Of a stretch of 64,000 nucleotides of DNA, positions 24,481 through 35,381 are shown piece by piece. The first letter of the stretch is position 1, and each line of letters starts with the position of its first letter. This DNA comes from Aquilaria yunnanensis (Eukaryota > Streptophyta > Magnoliopsida > Malvales > Thymelaeaceae). The notes below the pieces were generated by a model. That model searched no databases, had not been told where the DNA came from, and saw nothing but the letters and a program-made list of their open reading frames with translations. Location of the stretch: positions 13,887,001-13,951,000 of the forward strand of contig CM077594.1 of NCBI GenBank assembly GCA_039654915.1. The letters run 5' to 3'. The position numbers were made by a program, and so were the translations under genes.

Positions 24481-25718
24481 GGGTAAAATTTAAATTGATC
24501 CCTTAATGATTTAATTTATCCTAAAATAGTCCTCTAACTCTAAAACTGACTATTAAGATCCCTGAACTCAAACAACGAGTTCAATTTAAGTCTCATCTGT
24601 CGGTTGAGCATTAATTTGGACGGAACTTGCCCACGTGGCAGCCCATAATTCCACATGGCTTCCTCTTTAACTAAAATAATTGACCATTTTGTACAGAAAT
24701 GAAAATTTAAACTCAAACTGACATAAACATAAAATCTTAAAACTTAAAACATAAATTAACTCCAATTATTAAAATTGAAGACGACAGAGATTAATCCTTT
24801 GTAGACGATGGTGTTGGATTTGAGGGCAGAGGTGGACGACTAGAGATAGAGACAGACGGGACAAAGGTCGACGACTAGAGGAGAAAATTGAAGACGGAGG
24901 ACGATTACTGGTGGAGGAAATTAGAGGTGAAATCAAGGGTTTTAGGAGCAAAATTGACAACGAAATCAAGGGCTCTAGGAGGAAAATCGGTGATGAAATC
25001 AATGAAACCAACTTCTAGGAAAGATGCTTGCCGGGGATTGAATGTGATCAAAATGGAGAGGACCAGAAAGAAGGTCGAGAGATGCGATTGAAATGAAGAG
25101 AGCTCGTCGGTGGTAGAGGTCAAAAGGACGAAGCCATTGAGGAGGAGGGAGCGACCATTGTCAGCAAGGCTGCAGCGAGATGGTGGTCAGTAAGCGACAC
25201 CGAAATGGCCCATCAATTCCCTTTGATTTTTGTCGATTTTCGTTCACAATCTCTAGCCAGTCGCCAGTTTACTTGGTTTCCGGGGTGCCTTGCCACCTGT
25301 CAGATGAACGTTGTAGGACCTGAGGACCGAGGATAGGGCCGATTAGGATCATTGGCCAGAGGAGAGGCCAATCAAGAGCTTCGAGTTAGAATTGGGGAAG
25401 ATTGGGTTATTTAACTTCTTAAGTACCTAAAATTATATTTTTTCTAATTTCGAGCCTAAGATTTATTATTCTCTCAATCTTGTCAATTGCCGTCATGCGA
25501 CGTTGATATTGTGGGATCAAGCAGAGAGGTATTAAGTGCCACATTGTATTATAGGTGTCACATAGGTAAGTTCCATAAAAAATAATGACTAAATTGACGG
25601 ATGAGACTCAAATTGAATGTGTTATTTAAGTTAAGGAATCTTAACAATCACTTTTAGAGTTATAAGATCATTTTAGGATAAATTGAATAGTTAAGGCACC
25701 GAATTTGGGTTTTTCCCC
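24481..25718. mobile_element. Mutator-like long-TIR element upstream of the DUF455 gene
   Basis: This 1238-bp element has inverted ends of about 115 bp. The left reads through 'aatttatcctaaaatagt', 'aactctaaaactg' and 'caatttaagtctcat'; the reverse complement of the right gives 'aatttatcctaaaatgat', 'aactctaaaagtg' and 'caatttgagtctcat' in the same order. Flanking 9-mers are tcatacttt (24472-24480) and tcacacttt (25719-25727), 8 of 9 identical, which fits a Mutator-type target duplication. The interior (about 24780-25400) is GC-richer and holds short overlapping ORFs but no transposase, suggesting a non-autonomous, possibly sequence-capturing element. Confidence 0.8.
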
Positions 25719-27082
25719 TCACACTTTGCCTTTCTTTACATTTTGTGCTTCTGCGTTCTTCAGAGTAAAGACTTCCCAGTGTACCATTCCAATAGTAGGA
25801 TGGTACTACTTCTGCTACCCCCCAAGAACGTCATAAAAATTTTCAGCCACACAAAATAATGATCACATTAGACGCAAGCTTCCTTCTTCAGACGTGATCA
25901 AATCCTTTTGCCACGTGGCAGAAAGCCAATGGAGAAGATCTCATATCCCATTACATGTCAGCATCATACTTCCACTCAAAGCACTCCAGCGAACAATTGC
26001 TGCTCAGGCCAATAATCATCCAGTTCTGATGGTGTTTCAAGCTTCGGCACGGTTTGCCTGACAGCCACAGGGCTTCCGCAATCTTTGCAAAAAGTACTAT
26101 GCAAAGGCTACGTTTTTTTCCAAATAAAAAAAAGGCAATATTTTTAATTGGAGAAATTCTAATGCGACAGTCCGATCAAAAGTGACCCTTAAATCACACA
26201 GATGCATCTCTAATCCAATAGATGAGACATGTTTATGGCCGAAGATGGTCGTTGATAATATAACCGAAATTCTCCCCCACCAATTAAGAATCTCTCCCTC
26301 AACTTTGGGTGAATGCCCAAAACCAAAACAAATCCATGACATGAGCTATAAGGGCGGCAAAATTTCACGTGGTACCCTATAATCAATTAATTTGGAACAT
26401 TTTATTGTCGTAGCATATATATGCATATATAATCAATAAATTTCACAAAAGCTGGACGCAACGGAGGCTCAGACAGCTTCTGCCAAAGCCGATGACATCC
26501 AGATCAGGGTCCAAGACCTCTACCCAGGGACACAGTTCTTTAGGGCACCTTGACACCGGCGTCCAAGTGTCTACTACTGCCGCATAAACCTAATTGCTCT
26601 ACAAATCCCCTATGCAAATTAACAGGGACAACCCAGCAGCTATGGTGCTGCAAATCCGAGTGTCAAGTAGCTCCAATCCCATCCAAGGTATTTCCTTCCT
26701 TGATATTTCCATCAATTGTGGATGAGACGAAGGATGCACGGTCAAAAAATACATAAAAATGGCGGCCGGAATTCTACAGGAGCCCACCCGTAGACGACGA
26801 CTTCCTCTTCCTCAACACTTTCCCCAAGCTTGTGAGCAGGAAAAACAAGGCATTTCATTGAATCTGACCTCAATGGCTCACCCTCCTCCTCGATGGACGA
26901 CTAGTCAGTAGTCACTACAACACAAATAAAAAAAGCAACGGGGCAAACCAACGGAAAAGTGGTGCAGCAATATACTTAGTTGTTTTCTGGTGATTAAGGA
27001 GTAACAAAAATATAGCACTTTGAATTTGCTGTTGATATTTCTTCCCCCATGTGGGGTCTTTTTTTCGTTTCTTCTGCTTCTT

Positions 27083-27116
<34 letters not shown>

Positions 27117-28026
27117 TTGATCAAAAGTTGCGGTTGAGAGCTGGTACAATATTGGCAGCAGTCAAGCAAGTAGAAATTATCAAAGCTAAAGAACGAAATT
27201 TTCGCATCCTCTAAGAAACGCTTAGTCGAAAGAAGATGAATATTGTTAGTTTGCTAGCGTTTTTTTACCATAGCAAATACTTGATAGGAGCACAACCGCT
27301 TGACTTGAGAGGTGGACACAGCACGCAAAAGCATAAATCATGGAGTTACTAATCGGGTGATAATGTACATGGTTCGATCCAATCGCTGTTCAAATGTCGT
27401 TGCATGCAACTTCTTGGAGAGCTTGTGTGTGATTCCATTCATTGAAATGCAACCTTTGCCTATTCATTAGTATTTATGATACTGATTTAGGTTGAGCTTG
27501 TAGCGTTTCAACGCTTCCTCGTTTGGTGCAGACACATGTTATGTGCAGCAACTGAACTGGCATCATCTTCCTTGTGAAGGTTTCATTGCTGGCCTTTCTG
27601 AAGAAAGATCATTGCTTAGTGCAGTGCCTATCTCTAACATATGCCACTATGCCAGAACCTGAAAGCTGACAACTTTGTCGGAAGTATTATGAAATTGGAT
27701 ATCATGTTTAGATGTTTGACATCAAGAACCCTACAACATGAAAACAGTCAGGGAAGCCAGAAAATTGCAGGTTTTGCAACCTACTTTTAACAGACAGAAA
27801 CGTTGTTATGTAACTGCTGATCAGCAAGTTTTGGTTTGATCTACTTACAACTGCAGAAAAGTATATATATGGGAGCAATGTAATTCCCATCCGCACATGC
27901 CAAATTGATCTTCTTGATCAAGCTGCTCGCTCTTGAAAACTTTAGCATATAGTTTTAGACGTTCCGTTTGTAGAATTTAGTAAGAGAGCAATATTCAATT
28001 ATCTTCAATGAAAAGTTTACCAAAAG
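25719..28026. other. Intergenic DNA with CT microsatellite, no gene recognised
   Basis: Composition is mixed and 26440-26900 is somewhat GC-richer, but no frame stays open long enough or shows a known domain. A (TC)n tract lies at 27084-27114. Small ORFs at 26550-26790 and 27708-27896 lack any recognisable motif. Confidence 0.45.
25909..25920. promoter_or_regulatory. Palindromic G-box (tgccacgtggca)
   Basis: A perfect 12-bp palindrome with a CACGTG core, the classic binding site for plant bZIP and bHLH (PIF-type) factors. No adjacent gene is recognised in either direction within 1.5 kb, so it may be fortuitous. Confidence 0.3.
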
Positions 28027-28032
28027 AAAAAA
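28027..28032 (-). terminator. RNA polymerase III poly-T terminator of tRNA-Arg
   Basis: Six A residues on the plus strand (TTTTTT on the transcribed strand) start 8 nt downstream of the tRNA 3' end, the usual Pol III stop signal. Confidence 0.75.
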
Positions 28033-28039
28033 CTCGATG

Positions 28040-28112
28040 CACGCCCAGTGGGACTCGAACCCACAATCGCCTGATTAGAAGTCAGGCGCCTTATCCATTA
28101 GGCCATGGGCGC
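28040..28112 (-). tRNA. tRNA-Arg (anticodon TCT)
   Basis: The 73-nt minus-strand sequence folds as a cloverleaf. Its acceptor stem is GCGCCCA against TGGGCGT (one G-U pair). The anticodon stem is CCTGA/TCAGG around loop CTTCTAA, giving anticodon TCT, which reads AGA. The T arm is GTGGG TTCGAGT CCCAC. The internal promoter boxes are A (TGGCCTAATGG) and B (GGTTCGAGTCC). There is no intron and CCA is not encoded, as expected for a nuclear plant tRNA. A T6 terminator follows. Confidence 0.95.
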
Positions 28113-28711
28113 TTCCTTGGCGTGTGGGCACCATAAATGTTATATATTATATATCTAATTGGAGACACTACAACCCCTATCATTATTTGCGAGGTTTCCA
28201 ACTAATATTTAAAGAAATTTCTACGTCGATTGTAATTATACATATATGCTAATTATTTTTAGGATCTTTCTTGGAAAAACTACATGTTTGGCCCAGAAGT
28301 CGGCTTGAGACAGCAAAAAGGGTTACATTTTATTTGTACCAGCCCACGTTAATTTTTTTCTTTCGTCGCTCTAGTTTTCCTTTCTTTTCTCACTGGTCCC
28401 CGGACTTTGCTTACTTCAATCGAATTCGCGACGGGTTAGGGCGAGCATCGTTTTTATGCTAAACCAGCCCAATCCAAATATGTGTGCCAAATATTAACAG
28501 TAATCAGTGGATGTTCCCGGTAACAAACAATGGAAAATTTCCATAAAATGTCCCAGGATATCACTCTGTCTCTTTCCCTTTGGTCCTAACACCTTTTTTT
28601 TTTTTTCAAACAATTTACCTTCCAATTTGTAGTATTTGGGTCATTAAAATATTACTATTTGTCTTCCTAGGCCATAAATTTGCTTTTGTTAAGAAATCAT
28701 GTACATATAGT
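28113..28711. other. Intergenic DNA between tRNA-Arg and the CACTA element
   Basis: No gene or repeat structure was recognised. A small plus-strand ORF at 28271-28462 has no known motif. Confidence 0.4.
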
Positions 28712-28734
28712 CACTACAAGAAAAACCGCACTTA

Positions 28735-30380
28735 GCGACGGTTTAATTAGCGACGGCTAATAGTCGGTAATATTCCAGTGAGACTTTAGCGACGGCTGTT
28801 AGTCGCTAAATTTTAGTGGCGGTTACGCGTCGCTAAAGTTAGCGACGGCGTACCGTCGCTAACTTAGTGACTCTAACTTAGTGACGGTTGGCCGTCGCTA
28901 ATTTAGTGACGATTGGCCGTCGCTAAACTAAAAAAAATAAAAATTTGAATTCCCATGTGACTGTCATTTTTTATGATAAATTGTTATCTCATTGAACATA
29001 AATAATTGCTTTTGAATACACTACCAAAAAAATGTAAATATTATAGCTGAAAATTGTGTTACGTCTCAAATTCTCACACAACATAAATTATTTCAGTTGA
29101 TATAATACAAATATATTTAGATTGTAGATATTTTTTTCCACACGAAACAATTTTAAGATTATACGAATTTTATTTACGTAGTTTAACTTCTGCAGACTTT
29201 TCAACCCAATTAGTTTGTTGCTGCTATGTAGGGTCTGATATCCGTCGCTAAAGTTTCACCGGGCTCTACGTGCCAATTTACCATTGCAAATTTAGTGAAT
29301 GTTAAACGTCGCTATAGTTTGTGGTTGGTTATCTTCGCTAAATAAGTGACGGTTATGTGTCAGTAAAGTTACTAACGGCTTAAAGTCCCTAATTTAGTGA
29401 CGGCTTAAAGTCGCTAATTTTGTGACGGTTATGCGTCACTAAATTTTAGTGACCGCTTAAAGTAGCTAATTTAGTGACGGTATTGCGTCACTAAATTTTA
29501 GTGATAGCTTAAAGTCGCTAATTTAGTGACGGTTATTCATCGCTAACATTAGTGACGGTTATGCGTCACTAAATTTTAGTGAAGGCTTGAAGTTGCTAAT
29601 TTAGTGACGGTTATGCGTCGCTAACATTATAATTGTATAATTATAATTTTTAATTTGATTAATTAAGCATACAAATCTCTAAATATTTTTTTGAGTTATT
29701 AACAAATAATCTAAATGAAAGTGAAAATATCTTGAATTTCAAATGATTTACCATTATTATCAGTCGCTAATAATTAGCAACTGATAGCTTCGCTAGTTTG
29801 CCATTATTTAATATTTATTTTACTTACTTTTTATTTTACCTCAGCGAAATCACTTATCCTTTTATATGCAACTTGTTTAATTATATAATTATAAATTTTA
29901 ATTTGATTAATTCAGATTACAAATCTCTTAATATTTTATTATTTATTAAACTAATTTAATATTGTCATTTAGTGACGGCTTGCCCTCACTAATTTAGCGA
30001 AGGCTAACCGTCACTAAATTATAGATAGTGCTAGTCAAAAATTTAGTGACGGTTAATCGTTGCTAATTTTAGTGACGACTTACTGTCGCTAATTTAGTGA
30101 CGGTTAACCGTCGCTAAAGTTAACAAAATTCCAAAAAACAATAATAGTTCTCATGTGTTAATCATTATAATTTTTAATTTAATTAATTCAGCATACTAAT
30201 CTCTAAATATTTTTAGTAGTAATTAACCATAAATATATTTAATGAAAATAAAATTAATGGACCATTGATTTATTTTCACGTGATGGTTAACCATTTATTA
30301 CTATTTTATAATCTCCTTGTTTAGACTAGCGAGGGCTATTAGTCGGTAGTTTTTAGCGACTTTAAACCGTCGCTACTCCT
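28735..30380. repeat. Left subterminal repeat arrays of the CACTA element
   Basis: Dozens of 10-bp units (ttagcgacgg, ttagtgacgg and the complement ccgtcgctaa) occur in both orientations in three or four clusters, separated by AT-rich spacers around 28930-29230, 29640-29940 and 30120-30320. In CACTA elements such repeats are where the transposase binds. Confidence 0.85.
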
Positions 30381-30417
30381 CTAACGCGCCGTCTCCTGTT
30401 TAGTTCCTGTCCGTTCC

Positions 30418-31040
30418 TTGTTTTCTTTGCACCGACTATCCCTCATGTTTGACTCATCTTCTCCAGGCGTGACTGTCCTCCTGGGTGAAGAAAAAACAAA
30501 ACTGTACACTGTCCTATTCCTTATCGCCACCGTCGATGGCGTCTTCTACCTTTACAACTCCATTGACACCGCCTCCCTCTTCTTTCTCCAGTCTCAGTCC
30601 CAGCACTCGATCGAGTCCTTGTCTCTCCCTCAAATCAACTGGAATTCGATCAAGGTCGTCTCCGATAAAGCCTCTCCCTACGCGAATTTCCGCTTTCAAC
30701 AATGGAGTGTGGTCTCTATCTTGGATTACCCGTCGGATTCGTTGAAGAATAGGGAATCTCAAATGGGTTACCAGATGTCGATTCTGTGTTTTGTTTTGTT
30801 TCACTAGGCGCCCCAGAATCGTCTTTAACTCTGATTTCCTCATCAAGCCGAGGATCTTTGTTTCCGGATTCAACCAGCAGAAGCAGACGTCGCGTCTTCG
30901 CACTTGCTCTTCGCCGATCGTCTGTGTCGTTTCCTCTACTGACACTAGGTTCTTTTCTCATTCCTCTTCTCATTTTTCTTGTTTGGTTTTAAGGTTTTTA
31001 TTTCGGTTAGATTTGTTTCGACTGCAGAGAAGGAGATAGC
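30418..31040 (+). pseudogene. Unidentified gene-like segment captured in the CACTA element
   Basis: This GC-rich, CT-rich stretch looks like a plant 5' UTR plus first coding exon. Overlapping frames stay open for 60-140 codons on both strands. One frame starts MASSTFTTPLTPPPSSFSS at 30536, Ser/Thr/Pro-rich like a plastid transit peptide. I cannot identify the parent gene. A segment of about 27 bp ending gcagagaaggagatag near 31037 recurs near 31164, a small direct duplication. It could be the 5' part of the aconitase gene or come from a third gene; its coding status is uncertain. Confidence 0.35.
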
Positions 31041-31303
31041 AAGTCGAGAACAATCTTTTTCAATCTAGAGGGTCTATGAAAGCTTTAAGAAATTTCGTTG
31101 CCCTTAAATTGTTTCAATCGTTTTCAATCAAATTTGATTTGTTTCGGCTGCAGAGAAGGAGATAGAGAAGGAGAAATTTCGTTTTGATCGTCTGTTCCTT
31201 GTATGCGTTTTGATTTGTTTCCAGCTTATCTTTTTCTCTTCCATTTATTTTCCTCACTTAGCATTTTTATTTTTTATGCTATTTTTTTGGTTATTTTGTC
31301 TAG

Positions 31304-33014
31304 GCCTCATTATCGTGTTTCTTTGAAAGAAATGAAGGCTGATTGGCATTCATGCCTTCATAGCAAAGTTGGTTTCAAGGTAAGTCTACATTTCTTCCTG
31401 TTAATAGGTGCTAGGTTCAACTTCAGCAATAAGGTAAAGATTCTTTGGTGTACACTCCAGTTGAGTTGCTGTTAAAAAATTTCTGTTATTAACTTAGTGA
31501 AGCTTTATAGCTGGCAACATATTTCTTGTACTGATTGCTAGGCCAGTAACCATGGTGTTCTCATGATTTGCACTGTCTGGAGTATATTAGCTTTTTGGAG
31601 GGGTGTTCACGTTTTTCAAATGGTTTCCTGTCAAAAAGTTTCTATTATTTGTTGACTTAAGCTTTGATAACTAGCAACATACTTTGCACTCATCCCAAAA
31701 AAGAAAAAGTTTTTTTGTTCTTTATAAAATTTAAAGATGTTGTGCTACATCTTCTCTTTTAGTGAGAGTTTCCTTCTACTCCAGCATGTGTTTGAATACT
31801 CTACGAGTGGTGCCTTGTTACTTGTATCCTTGGCTAAAGTTTGAAGATCATATGATGGATGTATGTTGTTGTCACTTGTTTTGGGACACATAAATGTGAA
31901 CTTGTTGTTCTTTGCGGGACTATTAGAGCATACTGATAGTCTGTAAAATTCTTACTGTAATTAGCCTGAGCCAATAAGAATAAAGGCGCTTATCCTCATA
32001 ATATGCTATCATTGGACATTTTGTTTCAGTTTCAAAGTTAGCATTCCAAAGCTCCACTTTGCAATTCAAGATTTTATAATGAAAGCAAAGTCTTTGTTAA
32101 TAGTGTTTAAAGGTTTGCTTTCTATAAATTTTGTAGCATAATAATGACTATTTATAAAGTGACGGTTTTGCTGTACCAAAAGAAGCTCAAGAGAAAGTGG
32201 CTAAATTTATATTCCATGGACAGCCAGCAGAGCTGAAACATGGCAATGTTGTGATTGCTGCAATTACGAGCTGCACAAATACATCAAACCCCAGTGTCAT
32301 GCTTGGGGCTGGTCTTGTTGCCAAAAAAGCTTGTGAACTGGGTCTACAGGTTAGACATTGCATATCAGTAGATTAAATTCTAAGCAGATCCATCAGATTA
32401 GTATTAGTTCACTTGTATGTATATGATTTTAAAAAGTGAATTGTTTAAATGACATTTTATCAGGTTAAGCCTTGGATAAAGACTAGTCTTGCCCCAGGCT
32501 CTGGAGTTGTCACCAAATATTTACAGCAGAGGTATTATTCTTTTTCTGTGTATTCTTCTAAATTATTTACCCTCTTAATGACTAAGATTGCCTTGTAAAC
32601 TAAGTTTGGGTCCAAATGTTGCAATGGGTTGCAAGAATACTTGAATAAACAGGGCTTCCACATTGTTGGCTATGGGTGCACAACATGTATCGGGAATTCT
32701 GGAGACCTGGATGATCTGTTGCCTCGGCCATTTCAGAGAATGGTACTTCGGAATTTTGAATGATTCCATCTATGAATTTCTTAATCTTTTCACTAGTGCA
32801 AGCACTACTTCCACTAGAGATGTCAGCGTTGCCATACTTTCATGTTCATTTTCAGCTTACTATCTTTTGGTAAATGTTGGCTTCCTTTACAGACATTATA
32901 GCCTCTGCTGTACTTTCTGGAAACCGGAACTTCAAAGGTGGAGTTCATCCGTTAACAAGAGCTAACTACATCGCTTCCCCTCCTCTAGTGGTCTCATATG
33001 CTCTTGCTGGCACA
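31304..33014 (+). pseudogene. Aconitate hydratase gene fragment (five exons), captured and broken
   Basis: The pieces match the middle of plant aconitase, which isomerises citrate to isocitrate. Exon A, 31304-31379 ([19 protein letters not shown]); B, 32164-32349 ([11 protein letters not shown]...[18 protein letters not shown]); C, 32464-32531 ([19 protein letters not shown]); D, 32625-32742 ([20 protein letters not shown]); E, 32893-33014 ([17 protein letters not shown]...[11 protein letters not shown]). Fe-S ligand motifs SCTNTSNP and [12 protein letters not shown] are present. Introns are kept, so capture was at DNA level. Lesions: exon D lost one base after 32714, shifting the frame; its acceptor reads caa instead of cag (622-624 of kilobase 32); exon B is preceded by gac, not ag. 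N-terminal and C-terminal domains are missing. No functional enzyme can result. Confidence 0.9.
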
Positions 33015-34025
33015 GTATGTATTCTTATTCCTAGGGATATCTGGGCTTGCTTAATGTCTTGTCTTTGTGTTTCATATTGGTTATTGCTTTGATCTTTATG
33101 CTCGCGTACCTATCATTGTCGATTGATTACTTAACGTCTTCATTTTATATCTGAAAATTGGGATACATTAAATTTTCTTTCCTTGAAGCTATATATGGAT
33201 GTTCAGATTTCCTAATAAGCGAGCTGTAGCTTCAAAGTTGACAAAATGCTTCAATTCGTCAGTCAGACCAACTGATAATATGTAATCTATATGCTATTCT
33301 CTCTTTGCCTTCCTGGGTTGTCTCTAGTTTTCTATTGTATTGCATTTGTTTTACTAAAATTTGTTACTTTTACACATGAAAAGAATCTTGTGGACATGCT
33401 CTTAATGTAACCTTTGAATGTGTTCGGAACCTAGGAAGCTTCATTCTGTGATTGAAGTTTTTGATTCTTTTTGATGTTCAGATTCGTTAGAAGTCATAAT
33501 CTGTATGAAATGCTGGTTTGTGAAACAAAAGTACGGTTGCGAATACAACTTTTGTACTAAAAGGCAAAGTGATTGGGTGTCAAACCTTTTATTTACTTGT
33601 CTTGAGAGTGTTCAAACATGTTTGGGTCTGTTTTTATGGCTGTATAAGGGAAATTCCTCTTGTTTACAAAATTGACTAATGTCTGGATGTAGAGAATTTG
33701 AGCTTACAGCTTCCTGTGACATTGATACTAACAGGGTTCTTGGCTTTGCCCATTTGAGCCACCTACTTTTCTCTTTATGTTTTCTACATTGTAAGACGAC
33801 TAAGAATTAATATAAAATCTTTCTCCTGCCTCACATTGTGTGTGTACTTTCTTTGGTTTGAGTCTCTTTCCGTCCTTGTCACTTTGTATGCTCTGAGATA
33901 AAAGTACTTTTTTTTTTTTTAATTCAGAGTTGCTGCATGTTTTTTGGAGTTTTTTTTTTGTTTTGTATTTTACAGTAAGAATTAGTAATTTTGAATTACC
34001 AATGGACTCTTTGGGACTTCTGCAG

Positions 34026-34104
34026 GAAGTTAGAGCAGCAGACAGCTTCCGACTCTTTGCAACAGTTTCTACTTCGAGACCCAATGTTTGTTTCGGAATG
34101 GAAG
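34026..34104 (+). pseudogene. Possible second captured exon (midasin/AAA ATPase-like)
   Basis: A 79-nt exon-like block is bounded by ttctgcag and gttgtt. It reads EVRAADSFRLFATVSTSRPN, and RLFAT-type motifs occur in the AAA+ modules of midasin-like ATPases. It does not fit any part of aconitase that I recognise. The identification rests on one short motif. Confidence 0.3.
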
Positions 34105-34759
34105 GTTGTTTGCTCTATCTTATAGTGCTTGTTACTATTAAATTTGACTGTTTGCCTATTGCAGAAGTTTATGGCTTGTTATGGTTGAGGAGTTCTTTGA
34201 ACCCATTTAGAAGTTTTGCCTTGTTCATTGAAAATTTCCTCTATATAAATCTACAATTATTTTGCCTTGTTGTGTTATTAATCTTGTCTCCATTTAGCAT
34301 TCTTTGTTTATTTGAGTCTATTTGCTCATTAATTTTTCTTCCGTAAAATCTTAACTTAGAGTTGAATTTACCTTTTTTTTTTTATTTAATAAATTTATGT
34401 TCCTTTGGCTGATTAAAATGTTTGTCTTCTTGTAGATTGAGGGAAGGGGAGGTTCATTGTTGTTTTCATGATCTTGCCTGAAGAATCTTTTGCTCGATCC
34501 TGCGGTACGATGAATTTGAGCTCAGTTTTTATTTTGTAAAGGAAATTGTAACATTATGTATTTTAATTGGCGAATGACATGACATGACATTATGTTAATC
34601 ATATTTTGTATTAATGAAAAATACTTCAATACCCTAGTTGTTGCATTTGTGTGAAATCGATGACAATATTGCAAAAACAAGTTATTCGAATCCAAAGCGA
34701 CAAACTTAGAACTTGAACTCCATTCCGTAATCACCTCAATTTAGGTCAAAAATTGCCAT

Positions 34760-35180
34760 ACTAACTAGCGAAGGCTATGTATCACTAACTCACTAACTAG
34801 TAACAGCTATGCGTCACTAACTAGCGACAGCTACAAGTCACTAACTAGTGACGGTTATGCGTCACTAACTAACGACGGCTACGCGTCACTAACTAGCAAC
34901 GGCTATTCGTCACTAACTAGCACTAACTAGCGACGGTTATGCGTCACTAATTAGCGACGGCTACGCGTCACTAATTAGCGACGGTTACGCGTCACTAACT
35001 AGCGACAGGTAACGCGCCAGCAGACACCGTTATCGAAAAATTTGTGACCGCCTGTTTTGCGACGTTTAGCTGTCGCTAGAAAATTAGCGGCGAATGAATT
35101 AGCGACGACATTTTAGCAACGGTGTGCTGTCGCTATATCATGTTTAGCAACGGCTAATGGCCGTCGCTAAATGCGGTTTT
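34760..35180. repeat. Right subterminal repeat array of the CACTA element
   Basis: A dense array of gcgtcactaactagcgacgg-type units (about 20-30 bp period) mirrors the left arrays and ends in the inverted terminal repeat. Confidence 0.85.
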
Positions 35181-35381
35181 TCTAGTAGAATGTCTTTAAT
35201 TCTATCGTATTTCTTATTTGAGTAATTCTTGTGCCATGATGCAAATTATACCAGCGTCCACATATTTTATACTTCTATACAATTTTATGGGCAATAAATA
35301 ACTCAATCAATTACACCTTCCCTAAGGTTTTGCAACCTACACATATCTCTATTTTCTTACACCATTCAACAATTTTTAAAA

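Larger units (their letters stand above)
28712..35190. mobile_element. Non-autonomous CACTA (En/Spm-type) element with captured host exons
   Basis: The left end is cactacaagaaaaaccgc. The reverse complement of the right end is ttctactagaaaaaccgc (15 of 18 identical), followed by near-identical ttagcgacgg. Many direct and inverted copies of ttagcgacgg/ttagtgacgg and ccgtcgctaa fill 28735-28925, 29240-29640, 29940-30120, 30325-30380 and 34760-35180, the subterminal repeat pattern typical of CACTA elements. Between them lies host-gene sequence, including aconitase exons with introns (31304-33014). No transposase ORF is present. Flanking triplets are agt and tgt, so the 3-bp target duplication is imperfect. 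The right terminus has lost the CACTA signature (gtagaa instead of gtagtg), so the element is probably immobile now. Confidence 0.88.

Noticed and set aside
30514..30945. 143-codon minus-strand ORF within the CACTA element
   Set aside because: It overlaps other open frames in a GC-rich segment, is full of Arg/Glu from antisense CT-rich DNA, and shows no domain.
33000..33060. RDIW-like residues after the last aconitase exon, resembling aconitase FFRDIWP
   Set aside because: Only four residues match, they follow directly on the intron donor, and no surrounding aconitase sequence is present; treated as chance.
28735..35180. Clusters of short repeats (ttagcgacgg / ccgtcgctaa) that look like an array
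   Set aside because: Units occur in both orientations with irregular spacing and no unique spacers of constant length, so this is not CRISPR or a satellite but CACTA subterminal repeats.
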